Of a DNA stretch of 64,000 bases, positions 18,794-27,535 are shown piece by piece. Origin of the DNA: Burkholderia sp. OK233. GTDB taxonomy: Bacteria; Pseudomonadota; Gammaproteobacteria; Burkholderiales; Burkholderiaceae. The position numbers and the translations under genes were made by a program. Numbering within the stretch: the stretch's first letter is position 1; every line of letters begins with the position of its first letter. The notes below the pieces were generated by a model, which did not search any database, was not told where the DNA came from, and saw nothing but the letters and a program-made list of their open reading frames with translations. The DNA lies in the NCBI RefSeq assembly GCF_900230185.1, contig NZ_OCSR01000002.1:1984001-2048000 (forward strand), given 5' to 3'.

Positions 18794-19226
18794 TCACCGG
18801 GAGAGTTCAGGCGTCGCGTTTTGCGCCATTCTGGCAAAGCGAGACCGGCCTCCCTTTAGCCGAGCTGCCGACGGTCCAATTTTCGCCAGTGCCAGTACTT
18901 CAGCGTTCTAACACGCTCTACATTCAGAACCGGTAGCAAGCTCGGCCACCTCAAGGGCCGTCATGGCCAGGAAGTCGGCGACAGCCAACAGTCCACGATC
19001 TTCAATGGTTCTTGTGGCTCCGATAGCGGCCGGTCTTGACTTTCGGTAGGTTGACCGGGTTGGGTCGCGCTGAAACTCCTGGGGGGTATCGTGTCCGCCA
19101 ACGAATAGGCGGACACGTCAACACTATCGAAGAACAAACACCCCCTGGACGTCGCCGTCGGCGAACGTTATAGGGCGGAGTCCATACGCTGCTGTTGTGT
19201 GGTTCGACGTTTTCGAGCGTGCCCGA
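18794..19226. other. intergenic region with a perfect hairpin
   Basis: No gene. At 19090-19117 CGTGTCCGCC and GGCGGACACG form a 10-base perfect stem around an eight-base loop, flanked by CCTGGGGGGT on the left and ACACCCCCTGG on the right. This may be the end of a lost mobile element or a terminator for the exported protein; no T tract follows. Confidence 0.45.
19090..19117. repeat. perfect 10-base inverted repeat
   Basis: CGTGTCCGCC / GGCGGACACG with an eight-base loop, in an intergenic stretch. The lack of a T tract argues against a simple intrinsic terminator. Confidence 0.55.
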
Positions 19227-20078
19227 TCAGAGCCTCTCGAGAACCTCAAGAAAGAGCAATATGCCGATGAAGAAGCCGATCCATCTAACCGTGGTCATGA
19301 GGCTAGCGAGCCTGAGAGCCAGTGAGTTCACGGCATCCGCGACAGGGTTCGTCGTTAATTCGTCATCGCGGCCGCCGCTTGGCGCGGCGGCACGCAATTG
19401 AGTCGTGGCGAGGTCAATACGAAGGTGGGTGACATAGCCAATTGCCATTTCCGGCCATTCAATTGTGCCGTCGCTTTTGTTGGGCCTGAGAAAAAGGTTC
19501 GACCCGCGCTGAGGGTCAGCCATAGCACTTTCGGCAGTGTAGAGGTGCCGCAGCGCCAGCCCCAACTCGACCGCGCCAAGCTGGCCATCAGACATCGCCT
19601 TCGAAAGCGCCTGTATGCATGCTTCGGGAATGTGGCAGGCGAGCCACCACCGATCGGGTTCTCCGGTCTCTGCGTCGGCCCGATTGACGCCGAGACGAGC
19701 AGTACCGAGCGGCACGTCGGAAAACGAAATACCGAGTTCGTCCTCCAACTCGCGCAGACCTAACCGGTCAGCCCTGCTGACGTCGCGTGCCTCGAAGGAC
19801 ACCTCAACGGTCTGCATTGCTTGTCCAGTATCGCCAATGATCGACAGCTCCTGGCCATCGAGATGTGCCACCCCGTGCAGCGACGTGGAAAGTGTTGGCT
19901 GTTTGTCTGCATCCAGAGGCTCTGCGAGCTCCTGCGCCGCATGAAGCTGCCCCAACCTCAACCACATTGACTTGGCTGGGAAATACGTCCGCTTCTCGCC
20001 CTCGAAGCCAACATGTTCGAGGGTGTGGTCCGTCCGCTCGATTAATTCCGTCGCGACGTTTTTTTCCAAAAACACCAT
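19227..20078 (-). CDS. hypothetical protein with a C-terminal membrane anchor
   Basis: A 283-residue protein that is soluble for most of its length and ends with one hydrophobic segment (VRWIGFFIGILLFLEVLERL). It is therefore probably tail-anchored in the inner membrane facing the cytosol. No known domain is seen; composition is rich in strands and acidic residues. The ATG at 20078 with an upstream GTGGGG is chosen over an upstream frame start. It lies alone, between two gene-poor stretches. Confidence 0.65.
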   Translation of the reverse strand: MVFLEKNVATELIERTDHTLEHVGFEGEKRTYFPAKSMWLRLGQLHAAQELAEPLDADKQPTLSTSLHGVAHLDGQELSIIGDTGQAMQTVEVSFEARDVSRADRLGLRELEDELGISFSDVPLGTARLGVNRADAETGEPDRWWLACHIPEACIQALSKAMSDGQLGAVELGLALRHLYTAESAMADPQRGSNLFLRPNKSDGTIEWPEMAIGYVTHLRIDLATTQLRAAAPSGGRDDELTTNPVADAVNSLALRLASLMTTVRWIGFFIGILLFLEVLERL

Positions 20079-20718
20079 GGCGCACCCCACTCGTGATTGC
20101 GTAGAGCCCCTAGACGATAAACGACAAGGGCGTGGGTGTTGTCCACCTGAGCGCGTGGTCAAGGCGTCGGCGGTTGCGTATTGCAGTGCAGTACGCTGAT
20201 GGGCGGAATTCTACTCATCCGAACGTTTGGGTGATATTAGGAAGAGCACATAAAAAATGCAATTTCTTTCGGACGGACGCGCGAGCGCGCCGAATAGGTG
20301 CCCGGCTTCTGCGCCGGGCGTCGACGAAGAGAATCTACTCGGTCGTCGTGTGTATGAAAAAAGCTGGGTGGGTCGATCTGGGGCTTCGGGAGCAGGGGAG
20401 AGCGCCAAACTTGCGGGCTCACTGCTGACAAGCGTGTGGTCCGCCAGTGCCTTCTACTCGAACAACGAGGTCGATAACGGTGAACGGGAAAATCGCCGTT
20501 GCCGCCGCACTATGGACTGTCCGCCTCTATCCCGTCGTCAGTGGAGGAATTAGCTTTCTACGCAGGTCCGCTTCAGAGCGGTGCCGACCGTTCGTATTCT
20601 TAATCGTTAGACTACACCGAAGGACTCGACAGATATCGCGCGTACAGCATTACCTGGCTTAACATGCCCGCCAAACTCTTCTGAATCGATTTGTCAGCGC
20701 GGAATCACGGAGCCTCAC
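20079..20718. other. intergenic region, no gene seen
   Basis: About 640 bases without a supported gene. Rightward frames up to 98 codons (20257-20553) lack a ribosome site and have no coherent translation. Confidence 0.5.
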
Positions 20719-21180
20719 ATGCCCAAGATCAACATCGCCGATGTACCAGAACGTCAAGGTACGAGTTATCCGTCACCGTTTGATGCCCCCTGCGCCGATC
20801 GTATACGCCAGCGACTGGGCAACGCCGGTGGACTCAGTGATTTCGGGGTCAATCTTATGCGCTTACCACCGGGCAATTGGTCGAGCCAACGCCATTGGCA
20901 CTCTGCCGAAGACGAATTTGTCTACGTCCTTGAAGGCGAGCTTACTTTGATCGAAGACGACGGCGAAACGGTGCTCCAGGCCGGCGACTGCGCTGCCTTT
21001 CCAAAAAACACCGGTAACGGCCATCACATGATTAACAAGTCGAACGTGATGGCCGTTTATCTCGAAGTCGGCTCGCGGTCGCCAACGGATGTCATTACCT
21101 GCTCCGACATTGACATGATGAGCCCCAGTGTCGACGGCCGGTTCTTGCATAAGGATGGCACGCCGTATTCCGATTCTTGA
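20719..21180 (+). CDS. cupin-domain protein
   Basis: A 153-residue single-domain cupin. Motif 1 is seen as HWHSAEDEFVYVLEGE (two His and a Glu as metal ligands), and motif 2 as AGDCAAFPKNTGNGHHMINKS with the last His ligand. Position of the motifs and the length fit a small bicupin-half protein such as those acting as sugar or phenol isomerase/dioxygenase-like enzymes. Substrate unknown. It is not in an operon. Confidence 0.85.
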   Translation: MPKINIADVPERQGTSYPSPFDAPCADRIRQRLGNAGGLSDFGVNLMRLPPGNWSSQRHWHSAEDEFVYVLEGELTLIEDDGETVLQAGDCAAFPKNTGNGHHMINKSNVMAVYLEVGSRSPTDVITCSDIDMMSPSVDGRFLHKDGTPYSDS

Positions 21181-21294
21181 GGACCATCCAACATCCTGAT
21201 TGACGACCTGGACGCCGCGCTAACGCTGCCATTTAGCTTCGCGCTGCTATTCAACCGCCTGCGCTCCGTCGGCGACTTCAACCAAGTTCGGCGT

Positions 21295-21864
21295 TTATCC
21301 GAAGATCTTAAGGTGCTCGGCAAGTATGGTCCCGCCGATCCCGATCAGTACCACGCCGCCCGCCATCTCAGCGCGTCTGCCCGCGACGTGGCCGATGACA
21401 CGACCGAGCATGACACCGATCGTGACCATTGCCATGGTGGCGAGACCGATTGCTGCTGCCGTCGAATAGATGTTGACGTCGACAAAGGCAAGCCCCGCGC
21501 CGACCGCCATCGCATCGATGCTCGTGGCGAAGCCCGTCAATGCCAGCAACCAGAACGAATGGGATGCGGGCTTCGTCTCCTCGATGTCTTTTGCCGTAAA
21601 GCTGTTGAACACCATGTGGGCGCCGAGAACGAACAGCAGGGTAAACGCGATCCAGTGATCCCATGCGGAGACGTATTGGGCTGCTGCTTTACCCAGGAAC
21701 CATCCGATCAAAGGGGTCAGCGCCTCGATGACCCCGAAGATGAGTCCCGTCCTGACCGCTTCGCGCCAGTGAGGACGATTGAGCGTGGCGCCTTTGCCGA
21801 TTGCCGCTGCAAAGGCATCGGTAGACATGGCGAAAGCAAGGAATAGCGTTGCGACAGGATTCAT
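21295..21864 (-). CDS. mntP: manganese efflux pump MntP
   Basis: A 189-residue inner-membrane protein with six hydrophobic segments and the two conserved MntP repeats: FAMSTDAFAAAIGKGA near the N terminus and FATSIDAMAVGAGLAF in the middle, each with the membrane aspartate needed for Mn(II) export. The C terminus (MAGGVVLIGIGGTILAEHL) is also typical. A yybP-ykoY manganese riboswitch and intrinsic terminator lie in its leader (21891-22040), so it should be induced by high Mn(II). It diverges from a second Mn exporter with its own riboswitch. Confidence 0.93.
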   Translation of the reverse strand: MNPVATLFLAFAMSTDAFAAAIGKGATLNRPHWREAVRTGLIFGVIEALTPLIGWFLGKAAAQYVSAWDHWIAFTLLFVLGAHMVFNSFTAKDIEETKPASHSFWLLALTGFATSIDAMAVGAGLAFVDVNIYSTAAAIGLATMAMVTIGVMLGRVIGHVAGRRAEMAGGVVLIGIGGTILAEHLKIFG

Positions 21865-21890
21865 AAGAGGAGTGGCTCAAGGTCGGGCGG

Positions 21891-21936
21891 AAAACCGCGA
21901 CACACCGCCGCGCCCGACCGGTCGCGTGGTGTGTCG
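21891..21936 (-). terminator. riboswitch-linked intrinsic terminator before mntP
   Basis: Read leftward, CGACACACC pairs with GGTGTGTCG, followed by CGGTTTT. The hairpin starts a few bases after the riboswitch aptamer and about 30 bases before the mntP ATG, as expected of an expression platform that stops transcription when Mn(II) is low. Confidence 0.7.
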
Positions 21937-22040
21937 ATGGTCTTGCCAACCAAAGGGCTGCCTGCACCACGGTCTGCGCGACCGAGTATGTTGACGCAGG
22001 CGCTTCTGGGTAGAAGCCGGCTACTCCCCAAAGACAAGGG
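21937..22040 (-). ncRNA. yybP-ykoY manganese riboswitch upstream of mntP
   Basis: On the minus strand the leader contains TTTGGGGAGTAGCCGG, then CGTCAACATACTCGG, and ends TTGGCAAGACC. These are the conserved sequence blocks of the yybP-ykoY aptamer, whose Mn(II)-sensing loop contributes the GGGGAGTAG segment. The same blocks occur in the opposite leader at 22155-22270. Boundaries are approximate. Confidence 0.8.
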
Positions 22041-22154
22041 CGAGCTTATCACGAACGAAAGGTATTCGTAATAATTGGCGCGCGCAGCAATGCTCGATTG
22101 CGAAAAGCGCTATTGTGGCGACTTGCTTCGGTAACGCATGGCGCGATAGAATCG

Positions 22155-22270
22155 CGCCTGCTCATTGGGGAGTAGCCGCCTCGAACGCCATGTTCGAGGG
22201 CGCACGTCAACATACTTGGCGAGTCGAGAGACCCGCTATGGCGTGCGCAGCTAAATGCCTGGCAAGACCG
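22155..22270 (+). ncRNA. yybP-ykoY manganese riboswitch upstream of the GDT1-family gene
   Basis: The plus-strand leader holds TTGGGGAGTAGCCGCC, CACGTCAACATACTTGGCG and GGCAAGACC in the same order as the mntP leader. Immediately before it is a perfect hairpin (GGCGCGAT/ATCGCGCC at 22140-22158). The aptamer is followed directly by a strong terminator. Boundaries are approximate. Confidence 0.8.
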
Positions 22271-22324
22271 ATGACTCGCATTCCGACCTAACCGGGTCGC
22301 CGGAATGCGCGTCATCGCGTTTTT
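22270..22324 (+). terminator. riboswitch-linked intrinsic terminator
   Basis: GATGAC-T-CGCATTCCG pairs with CGGAATGCG-C-GTCATC (one mismatch) and is followed by GCGTTTTT. It starts at the last base of the aptamer, so the two structures can compete; this points to control by premature termination. Confidence 0.75.
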
Positions 22325-22351
22325 CTGCGCGGCCCGGATACAACAACCCCC

Positions 22352-22942
22352 ATGCAATCCTTCCTCATTTCGACCAGTGTGGTCGGCCTTGCTGAAATCG
22401 GCGACAAGACTCAACTCTTGTCCCTGGTATTGGCAGCGCGATATCGCAAGCCCATTCCCATCATCCTTGGTGTTTTTGCCGCTACCCTCATCAACCATGG
22501 TGCATCCGGCGCACTCGGCGCGTGGCTTGCGAGCGTTCTGAGTCCAGGCATTCTGAATTGGGCTGTTGTTGCGTCATTCGCCGTGATGGCAGTGTGGATT
22601 CTCGTTCCGGACAAGCTGGACGATGCCGATGCGGTTTTGACGAAAAACTCGATGGGGGTGTTCGGCACAACCGCGCTGACATTCTTTCTCGCCGAGATGG
22701 GCGACAAAACCCAAATCGTCACGATCGCCCTGGCGGCGCGCTTTCACGAGTTCTTCGGCGTCGTTGCGGGTACGACACTCGGCATGATGCTGGCAAATGT
22801 GCCCGTCATCTACCTGGGACACAAATTCGCCGATCGCCTGCCAACAAAGGCGGTCCACATTCTGGCCGCCATTATCTTCGTTGTGCTCGGTGGCCTCGCC
22901 CTCAGGACCGCGCTGTATCCGCAAGCGCATCCGCTCTTCTAG
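22352..22942 (+). CDS. TMEM165/GDT1 family manganese exporter
   Basis: A 196-residue inner-membrane protein with two copies of the family signature: GLAEIGDKTQLLSLVLAARY in the first helix and FLAEMGDKTQIVTIALAARF in the second half, i.e. two E-x-G-D-K-T cation-binding motifs in an inverted repeat. Bacterial homologues such as MneA export Mn(II), and the manganese riboswitch in its leader agrees with that. The ribosome site before the ATG is weak (CAACCCCC), which may be part of the control. Confidence 0.9.
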   Translation: MQSFLISTSVVGLAEIGDKTQLLSLVLAARYRKPIPIILGVFAATLINHGASGALGAWLASVLSPGILNWAVVASFAVMAVWILVPDKLDDADAVLTKNSMGVFGTTALTFFLAEMGDKTQIVTIALAARFHEFFGVVAGTTLGMMLANVPVIYLGHKFADRLPTKAVHILAAIIFVVLGGLALRTALYPQAHPLF

Positions 22943-23221
22943 TTCGCGGGTGACGCGTGCGCAGCTGTCCACCAACGCGAAACCTTTAGAAAAAACCAGC
23001 GCGTGCCGTTAATAAGCGGTGGTCCGACCGAACGTGGACCGGAAAGGGAGTCGTCCGTCATTTACTCGGTTCGAAGTCAACGAACGAACCGAGCGATGTT
23101 TCGGATCACGACTTCCGGATGCGCACGTCGTCTACGGGCGGACTGACACTTTCAGTTTCCTTCCACCCAACCTGCTCGAACAGGTCACCTCGTCGGCGTG
23201 CCGTTCCACATCGGAGCAATC

Positions 23222-25681
23222 GTGACCAGACAGACAGGCACCCAAAGGCGTCGATATCCGTGGCGACGCAACGCAAGTGCAGACCCAGTTGAGCAGACGT
23301 CGTCGAACGTGCCCCCCGCGCGGCGCACCGCCGTATTTGGTCTCGTCCTCGTTCTGTTGAGCGTGCCGCTCCTTGCCTTCTGGGGAGCGTATGAAAGCTT
23401 GAGTGCCGGTTTCGCCGCGCAAGCTGCCAATCAGGCGGATAAGGCTTTCGAGGAAGCTCGCTATAGCGTTGCGTGGGAGGAATCGGCCGAACGCAAGTAC
23501 TTCCAGGATCCGCGCCCGGAGGTTCTACGCGAGCACAGCGAGGCCGGCCAGGCACTTGACGCGTCGCTGAAGAGGGCAATGGCACTTGAACCTGGCAGCA
23601 GCACGATGCTGCTCGGCCTGCTGGAGAAGCACGCGAAGTATCGAGCGTTCGCAAAGCCGATGTTCAAGGCCGTCGACGATCACGATATCGCGAGAGCCAA
23701 TGAGATCGACGAGAAATCGGCCGATCCGCTTTTCGACGATATCGAGCAAAAGGTTCTCGCAGCAGCGGCACAGCACCGCGACGACGCGACGAAGCAACTC
23801 GATCGACTCGTTGCCGTACAACGGATCGTCCTGATATCGACCCCTGTCGTGCTAGCGATCGGCGTGGGGCTCGCGCTGCTGTTTCTTCAGATGCTGCGGC
23901 GTATCCGCAAGAACGTGGATGCGGCGGCCCAGGACGCGCTGCGCACGAGCGAACAGAGGCTGCAGGCGCTGGTCGCCAACACGTCGGATGCGATACTCGT
24001 TTCCGACGTCAACGGGACCGTGACTTACGAGGCGCCGACGCGAAGACCGGACCCCTTGAAGAACATGGGCCAGCTCGTCGGCACCAGTCTGCTCGATCCG
24101 ATTCATCCCATAGACCGTCCCACGCTGCAAGGCCTGTTGGAGACCGTGTCGTCGACCGCTCGATCCACGAAATCCATCGAGATCCGTACCCGAGGCGAGG
24201 GTGATGCATGGCGGTATATTCAGCTTACCTTGACGAATCTGCTCGACGAACCGGCCGTCGGCGCGATCGTGGCGACAGCGAGCGATACCACCGAAAGAAA
24301 GAGCTTCGAAGAGCAACTCGCGCGACGGGCGTTCTACGACACGCTCACCTCGTTGCCGAACCGCGCACTGCTGCTTGATCGTATTAGCCAGGCCGAGGCG
24401 CGCGCGCGTCAACGTAATGCGATGATCGGCGTCGTTTTCATCGACCTGGACAACTTCAAACGGGTGAACGACAGTCTCGGACATCACGTGGGAGACCGGC
24501 TGCTGATCGCAGCGGCCAAGCGCCTTGAAGGATGTGTTCGCCCGACCGACACCGTCGCGCGACTCGGCGGAGACGAGTTCGTCATCCTGCTGGAACACCT
24601 GGGGAGCGAAGCGACGAACGAAGGAACGCTGGTCGCGGACAACATTCTTGCGCAATTCAGTCAACCGTTCGATCTCGACAACAAACAGTACATCGTCAGT
24701 GCGAGCGTCGGGCTGGCATTCGCGCTCGCCGGCCGCGGCCGCAGCGATGCTGACACGTTGTTGCGGGACGCCGACGTTGCCATGTATCGAGCCAAGAACG
24801 GCGGAAAGGGCCGTTATGTGGTTTTCGAAGAGAACATGCACGCTGAAGCAGTCAAAAAGCTGGAGATTGAAACGGACCTGCGTTACGCGATCGAGCATCG
24901 CGATCTACGGGTGTATTTCCAGCCCATCATGCAGCTTCAGGAAGCAGGGTTCCGAGAAATGGAAGCGCTCGTGCGGTGGCAGCATCCCACGCGAGGTTTG
25001 TTGCCGCCGTCCGAGTTCATTGCGATTGCGGAAGAGAGCGGCCTGATCATTCCGCTTGGACGATACGTACTGGAAGAGGCTTGCCAGCAAGTCGCCCGCT
25101 GGCAGCGGGAGTTCCCAACAGAACCGCCACTGCAGATTAGCGTCAATCTCTCGCCTCGGCAGTTCGATGATCCCAACCTCGTGGCCGACGTGGCTGCGGC
25201 GCTGTCCAATGCTCACATCGGTGCAGCCTCGCTGAAACTGGAGGTCACGGAGGGCCTGATCATGCGGGATACCGAAAGGAGTATCGAGACGCTCCGGAAG
25301 CTGAAAGACTTTGGCGTCACAATCGCAATCGATGACTTTGGCACGGGCTATTCATCGCTCAGTTATCTTCGCAGGCTGCCGCTGGACGTGCTGAAAATCG
25401 ACCGGTCCTTTGTTCAGGGCATTGGCACGAGTGCGGAAGACGATGCGATCGTTCGAGCCGTGATTTCCATGGCGCAGTCTCTTGGACTGTCCGTCACGGC
25501 CGAGGGGATTGAAACGAGTGAGCAGGCAAGGCTCCTTCGGGAATGGTCCTGCCAGACTGGGCAGGGCTATCTTTTTTCACGGCCTCTGCCTGCGGAGGAG
25601 TTTGCAGCGCTGTTTCGCACAAGTTCACCCGGTTCCAGCCGCAGCCATTCTGCGGGGGACTTCACCATGGAGCTGCTCTGA
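23222..25681 (+). CDS. membrane GGDEF-EAL cyclic-di-GMP protein with PAS domain
   Basis: An 819-residue sensor protein. A first membrane segment (AVFGLVLVLLSVPLLAFWGA) and a second (IVLISTPVVLAIGVGLALLF) bracket a helical periplasmic domain of about 170 residues; a PAS domain follows (RLQALVANTSDAILVSDVNG). The GGDEF domain has an intact RLGGDEFVILLEH, and the EAL domain has EALVRWQHP, the DDFGTGYSSL metal site and the catalytic-lysine region DVLKIDRSF, so both synthesis and hydrolysis of c-di-GMP are possible. Start: GTG at 23222 with CGGAG six bases upstream; a GTG eight codons earlier is an alternative. It is a single gene. Confidence 0.88.
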   Translation: MTRQTGTQRRRYPWRRNASADPVEQTSSNVPPARRTAVFGLVLVLLSVPLLAFWGAYESLSAGFAAQAANQADKAFEEARYSVAWEESAERKYFQDPRPEVLREHSEAGQALDASLKRAMALEPGSSTMLLGLLEKHAKYRAFAKPMFKAVDDHDIARANEIDEKSADPLFDDIEQKVLAAAAQHRDDATKQLDRLVAVQRIVLISTPVVLAIGVGLALLFLQMLRRIRKNVDAAAQDALRTSEQRLQALVANTSDAILVSDVNGTVTYEAPTRRPDPLKNMGQLVGTSLLDPIHPIDRPTLQGLLETVSSTARSTKSIEIRTRGEGDAWRYIQLTLTNLLDEPAVGAIVATASDTTERKSFEEQLARRAFYDTLTSLPNRALLLDRISQAEARARQRNAMIGVVFIDLDNFKRVNDSLGHHVGDRLLIAAAKRLEGCVRPTDTVARLGGDEFVILLEHLGSEATNEGTLVADNILAQFSQPFDLDNKQYIVSASVGLAFALAGRGRSDADTLLRDADVAMYRAKNGGKGRYVVFEENMHAEAVKKLEIETDLRYAIEHRDLRVYFQPIMQLQEAGFREMEALVRWQHPTRGLLPPSEFIAIAEESGLIIPLGRYVLEEACQQVARWQREFPTEPPLQISVNLSPRQFDDPNLVADVAAALSNAHIGAASLKLEVTEGLIMRDTERSIETLRKLKDFGVTIAIDDFGTGYSSLSYLRRLPLDVLKIDRSFVQGIGTSAEDDAIVRAVISMAQSLGLSVTAEGIETSEQARLLREWSCQTGQGYLFSRPLPAEEFAALFRTSSPGSSRSHSAGDFTMELL

Positions 25682-25775
25682 CCCATGCGCGGGTGGTGTC
25701 GGTTGAGCGGATATCGGTCACCTCTGCTGCATCGTGATCTCACGAAGCGCCCTGAGTACGCTGTGTCGTGTCGTC

Positions 25776-26534
25776 TCACATCATGCCGCCCATGCTTCCA
25801 GTGCCGCCCACGCCGGTTCCACCGGTCCCGTTTGTGCCGGTACCCGGCGATATCGCAATCGGATGTGCGGCTCCCATCGTGGCGATAAGTGCGACGGCGG
25901 CTGCGTCCGGTTCGCCATTGGTGTCGATTGCGCCGAGAGCGAGGAGCGCTTCGAGATCACTGTCCTCGCCTGGCTGACCGACAGTGAATGCGGTGGTCAG
26001 AAAATTGGGGGTGGAAAGCGTAACACCGTACTTTTGCTGCAGATTCTGGACGACAGCGGCCTGCGCAGTCAGAACGTCGGTCTGATTCTGCAGCGTCTGC
26101 TGAAACTGCGTGTTCGTCGCGAAGCCGGCGATCAGCCCGCTTTCATTCGTACCGAGTTGTGCCGCCAGATACGACAACAACAGATCAGTCTCCGGCGTGA
26201 CGTTGTACGTGCCGCCGGCGAACGCTGCGGAGTGCAGCGTCGTCCCGCCCGAAGTCGCTGCGATCATGCACGGCATCACTGCGCCGAATGCCGCGTGGTA
26301 GTTTCCGTTCGCGTCTGCGGCGACCGACATCGAGCCCCGCGCGCAGTTGATGCTAATCGTCGCGTTAGCGAGTGCCTTGCCGGTTGCCGCCGTACCGGTG
26401 ATCGAAACCATCGACTGGCTGCTTGCGCTACTGCCACCACCGCCTCCGCCGCCGCAGCCAGCGAACAACGCAACGGATGCAATTAGCAGCCCCGCGCTGA
26501 CAGAACGGATGACGTGCTGTTGTCGAGTGCTCAT
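25776..26534 (-). CDS. glycine-rich lipoprotein
   Basis: A 252-residue lipoprotein. The signal peptide has the lipobox LFAGC, and the mature N terminus is CGGGGGGG, a flexible linker. The next 80 residues resemble a carboxypeptidase-regulatory/Ig-like strand domain (VSITGTAATGKALANATISI), followed by an all-helical part (QQTLQNQTDVLTAQAAVVQN) and a Gly/Thr-rich tail ending GSMGGMM. The ATG at 26534 is chosen to put the signal peptide first; the frame is open well upstream. Function unknown; convergent with the c-di-GMP gene. Confidence 0.75.
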   Translation of the reverse strand: MSTRQQHVIRSVSAGLLIASVALFAGCGGGGGGGSSASSQSMVSITGTAATGKALANATISINCARGSMSVAADANGNYHAAFGAVMPCMIAATSGGTTLHSAAFAGGTYNVTPETDLLLSYLAAQLGTNESGLIAGFATNTQFQQTLQNQTDVLTAQAAVVQNLQQKYGVTLSTPNFLTTAFTVGQPGEDSDLEALLALGAIDTNGEPDAAAVALIATMGAAHPIAISPGTGTNGTGGTGVGGTGSMGGMM

Positions 26535-26731
26535 CGAAGTCTGCCGGTGGTTCGTATGTCGTCTAAACGATTTTGCAGGGGCGTCTATTCCATCTTTCGC
26601 GCAGTTCCTGATGGAATATAGCGGCCCCGCCGTACGTTTATTGGGGGCGTCGACGCTGGAAATGATGCATGGCGGCATGCGCGACACTCCATCATCACGC
26701 GGCATCCGGCGGGGGAAGTTTGGAACGAGTC

Positions 26732-27535
26732 ATGAACGACCATGGAAACCGAACGAGGCGAGGCCGGGGCGACCAGGATTTGCGGCCGCTGTCAGCGTTT
26801 GCCGACGATGAACTGTCCGCCGCGGAGCACGCGACCACGCTCGTCCGGCTGACGACCAACCCTCGGGCGGCCGAGCGCGTGGCGGACTATCGCGCGCAAA
26901 AAGCCGCGCTGACAGCACTGTTCGGAGACCCGCTAGACGATGCACGTTGTATCGTCGTGCGCCACCGCACGCCGTGGTGGCAGCAGGCCGGCGTGGCAGC
27001 ATCGTGCATGGCTATGGGCGTAGCGCTCGGCTCGGCACCCGGTTGGATGTCGGCAAATTTCGTGGCCGATCCACCCGTGTTCGCGGAGCGCGCCGACATC
27101 GCTTTCGCGGTGTACGCGCCTGAGCAACGCCACCCCGTGGAGGTAGCGGCGCCGCAACGCGATCAACTGGTCGGCTGGCTGTCACGGCGCCTCGGTCAGC
27201 GCTTGTCGGTGCCTTCGCTTCGGGAATATGGCTATTCGCTGATTGGCGGTCGCCTGCTGCCCGGAGAGTCCGGCCCTGCCGCGCAGTTCATGTATCAGAG
27301 CACGGCCGGCGCCCGGCTCACGATGTACGTTGCGGTGGTTCCAAAGGACGCGACGGCATTCCGCCTGTTTCGTGACGGTAATCGCAGCACGTTCTACTGG
27401 GAGAGTCAGGGGACGGGATGCGCGCTGACTGGCCTCGTCTCGGAGGTGCAGTTGCGATCCATGGCGATCGACGCATGCAGCATGCTCGGGTGGGCGTTCA
27501 GAAGCCGGGAAACCAGCGGCGGTTTGAACCCATGA
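26732..27535 (+). CDS. anti-sigma factor-like membrane protein (orphan)
   Basis: A 267-residue protein with the layout of an ECF anti-sigma factor: an N-terminal cytosolic segment LSAFADDELSAAEHATTLVR plus a helical DYRAQKAALTALF, a central hydrophobic segment (VAASCMAMGVALGSAPGWM), and a periplasmic domain ending in VVPKDATAFRLFRDGNRSTF and GCALTGLVSE. There is no zinc-binding HxxxCxxC. No sigma-factor gene lies upstream, which is unusual. The downstream DUF1571 gene overlaps its stop codon. The ATG at 26732 is the likely start. Confidence 0.72.
   Translation: MNDHGNRTRRGRGDQDLRPLSAFADDELSAAEHATTLVRLTTNPRAAERVADYRAQKAALTALFGDPLDDARCIVVRHRTPWWQQAGVAASCMAMGVALGSAPGWMSANFVADPPVFAERADIAFAVYAPEQRHPVEVAAPQRDQLVGWLSRRLGQRLSVPSLREYGYSLIGGRLLPGESGPAAQFMYQSTAGARLTMYVAVVPKDATAFRLFRDGNRSTFYWESQGTGCALTGLVSEVQLRSMAIDACSMLGWAFRSRETSGGLNP

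Noticed and set aside
20257..20553. 98-codon rightward frame in a gene-poor stretch
   Set aside because: No ribosome site, mixed low-complexity translation and no family resemblance.
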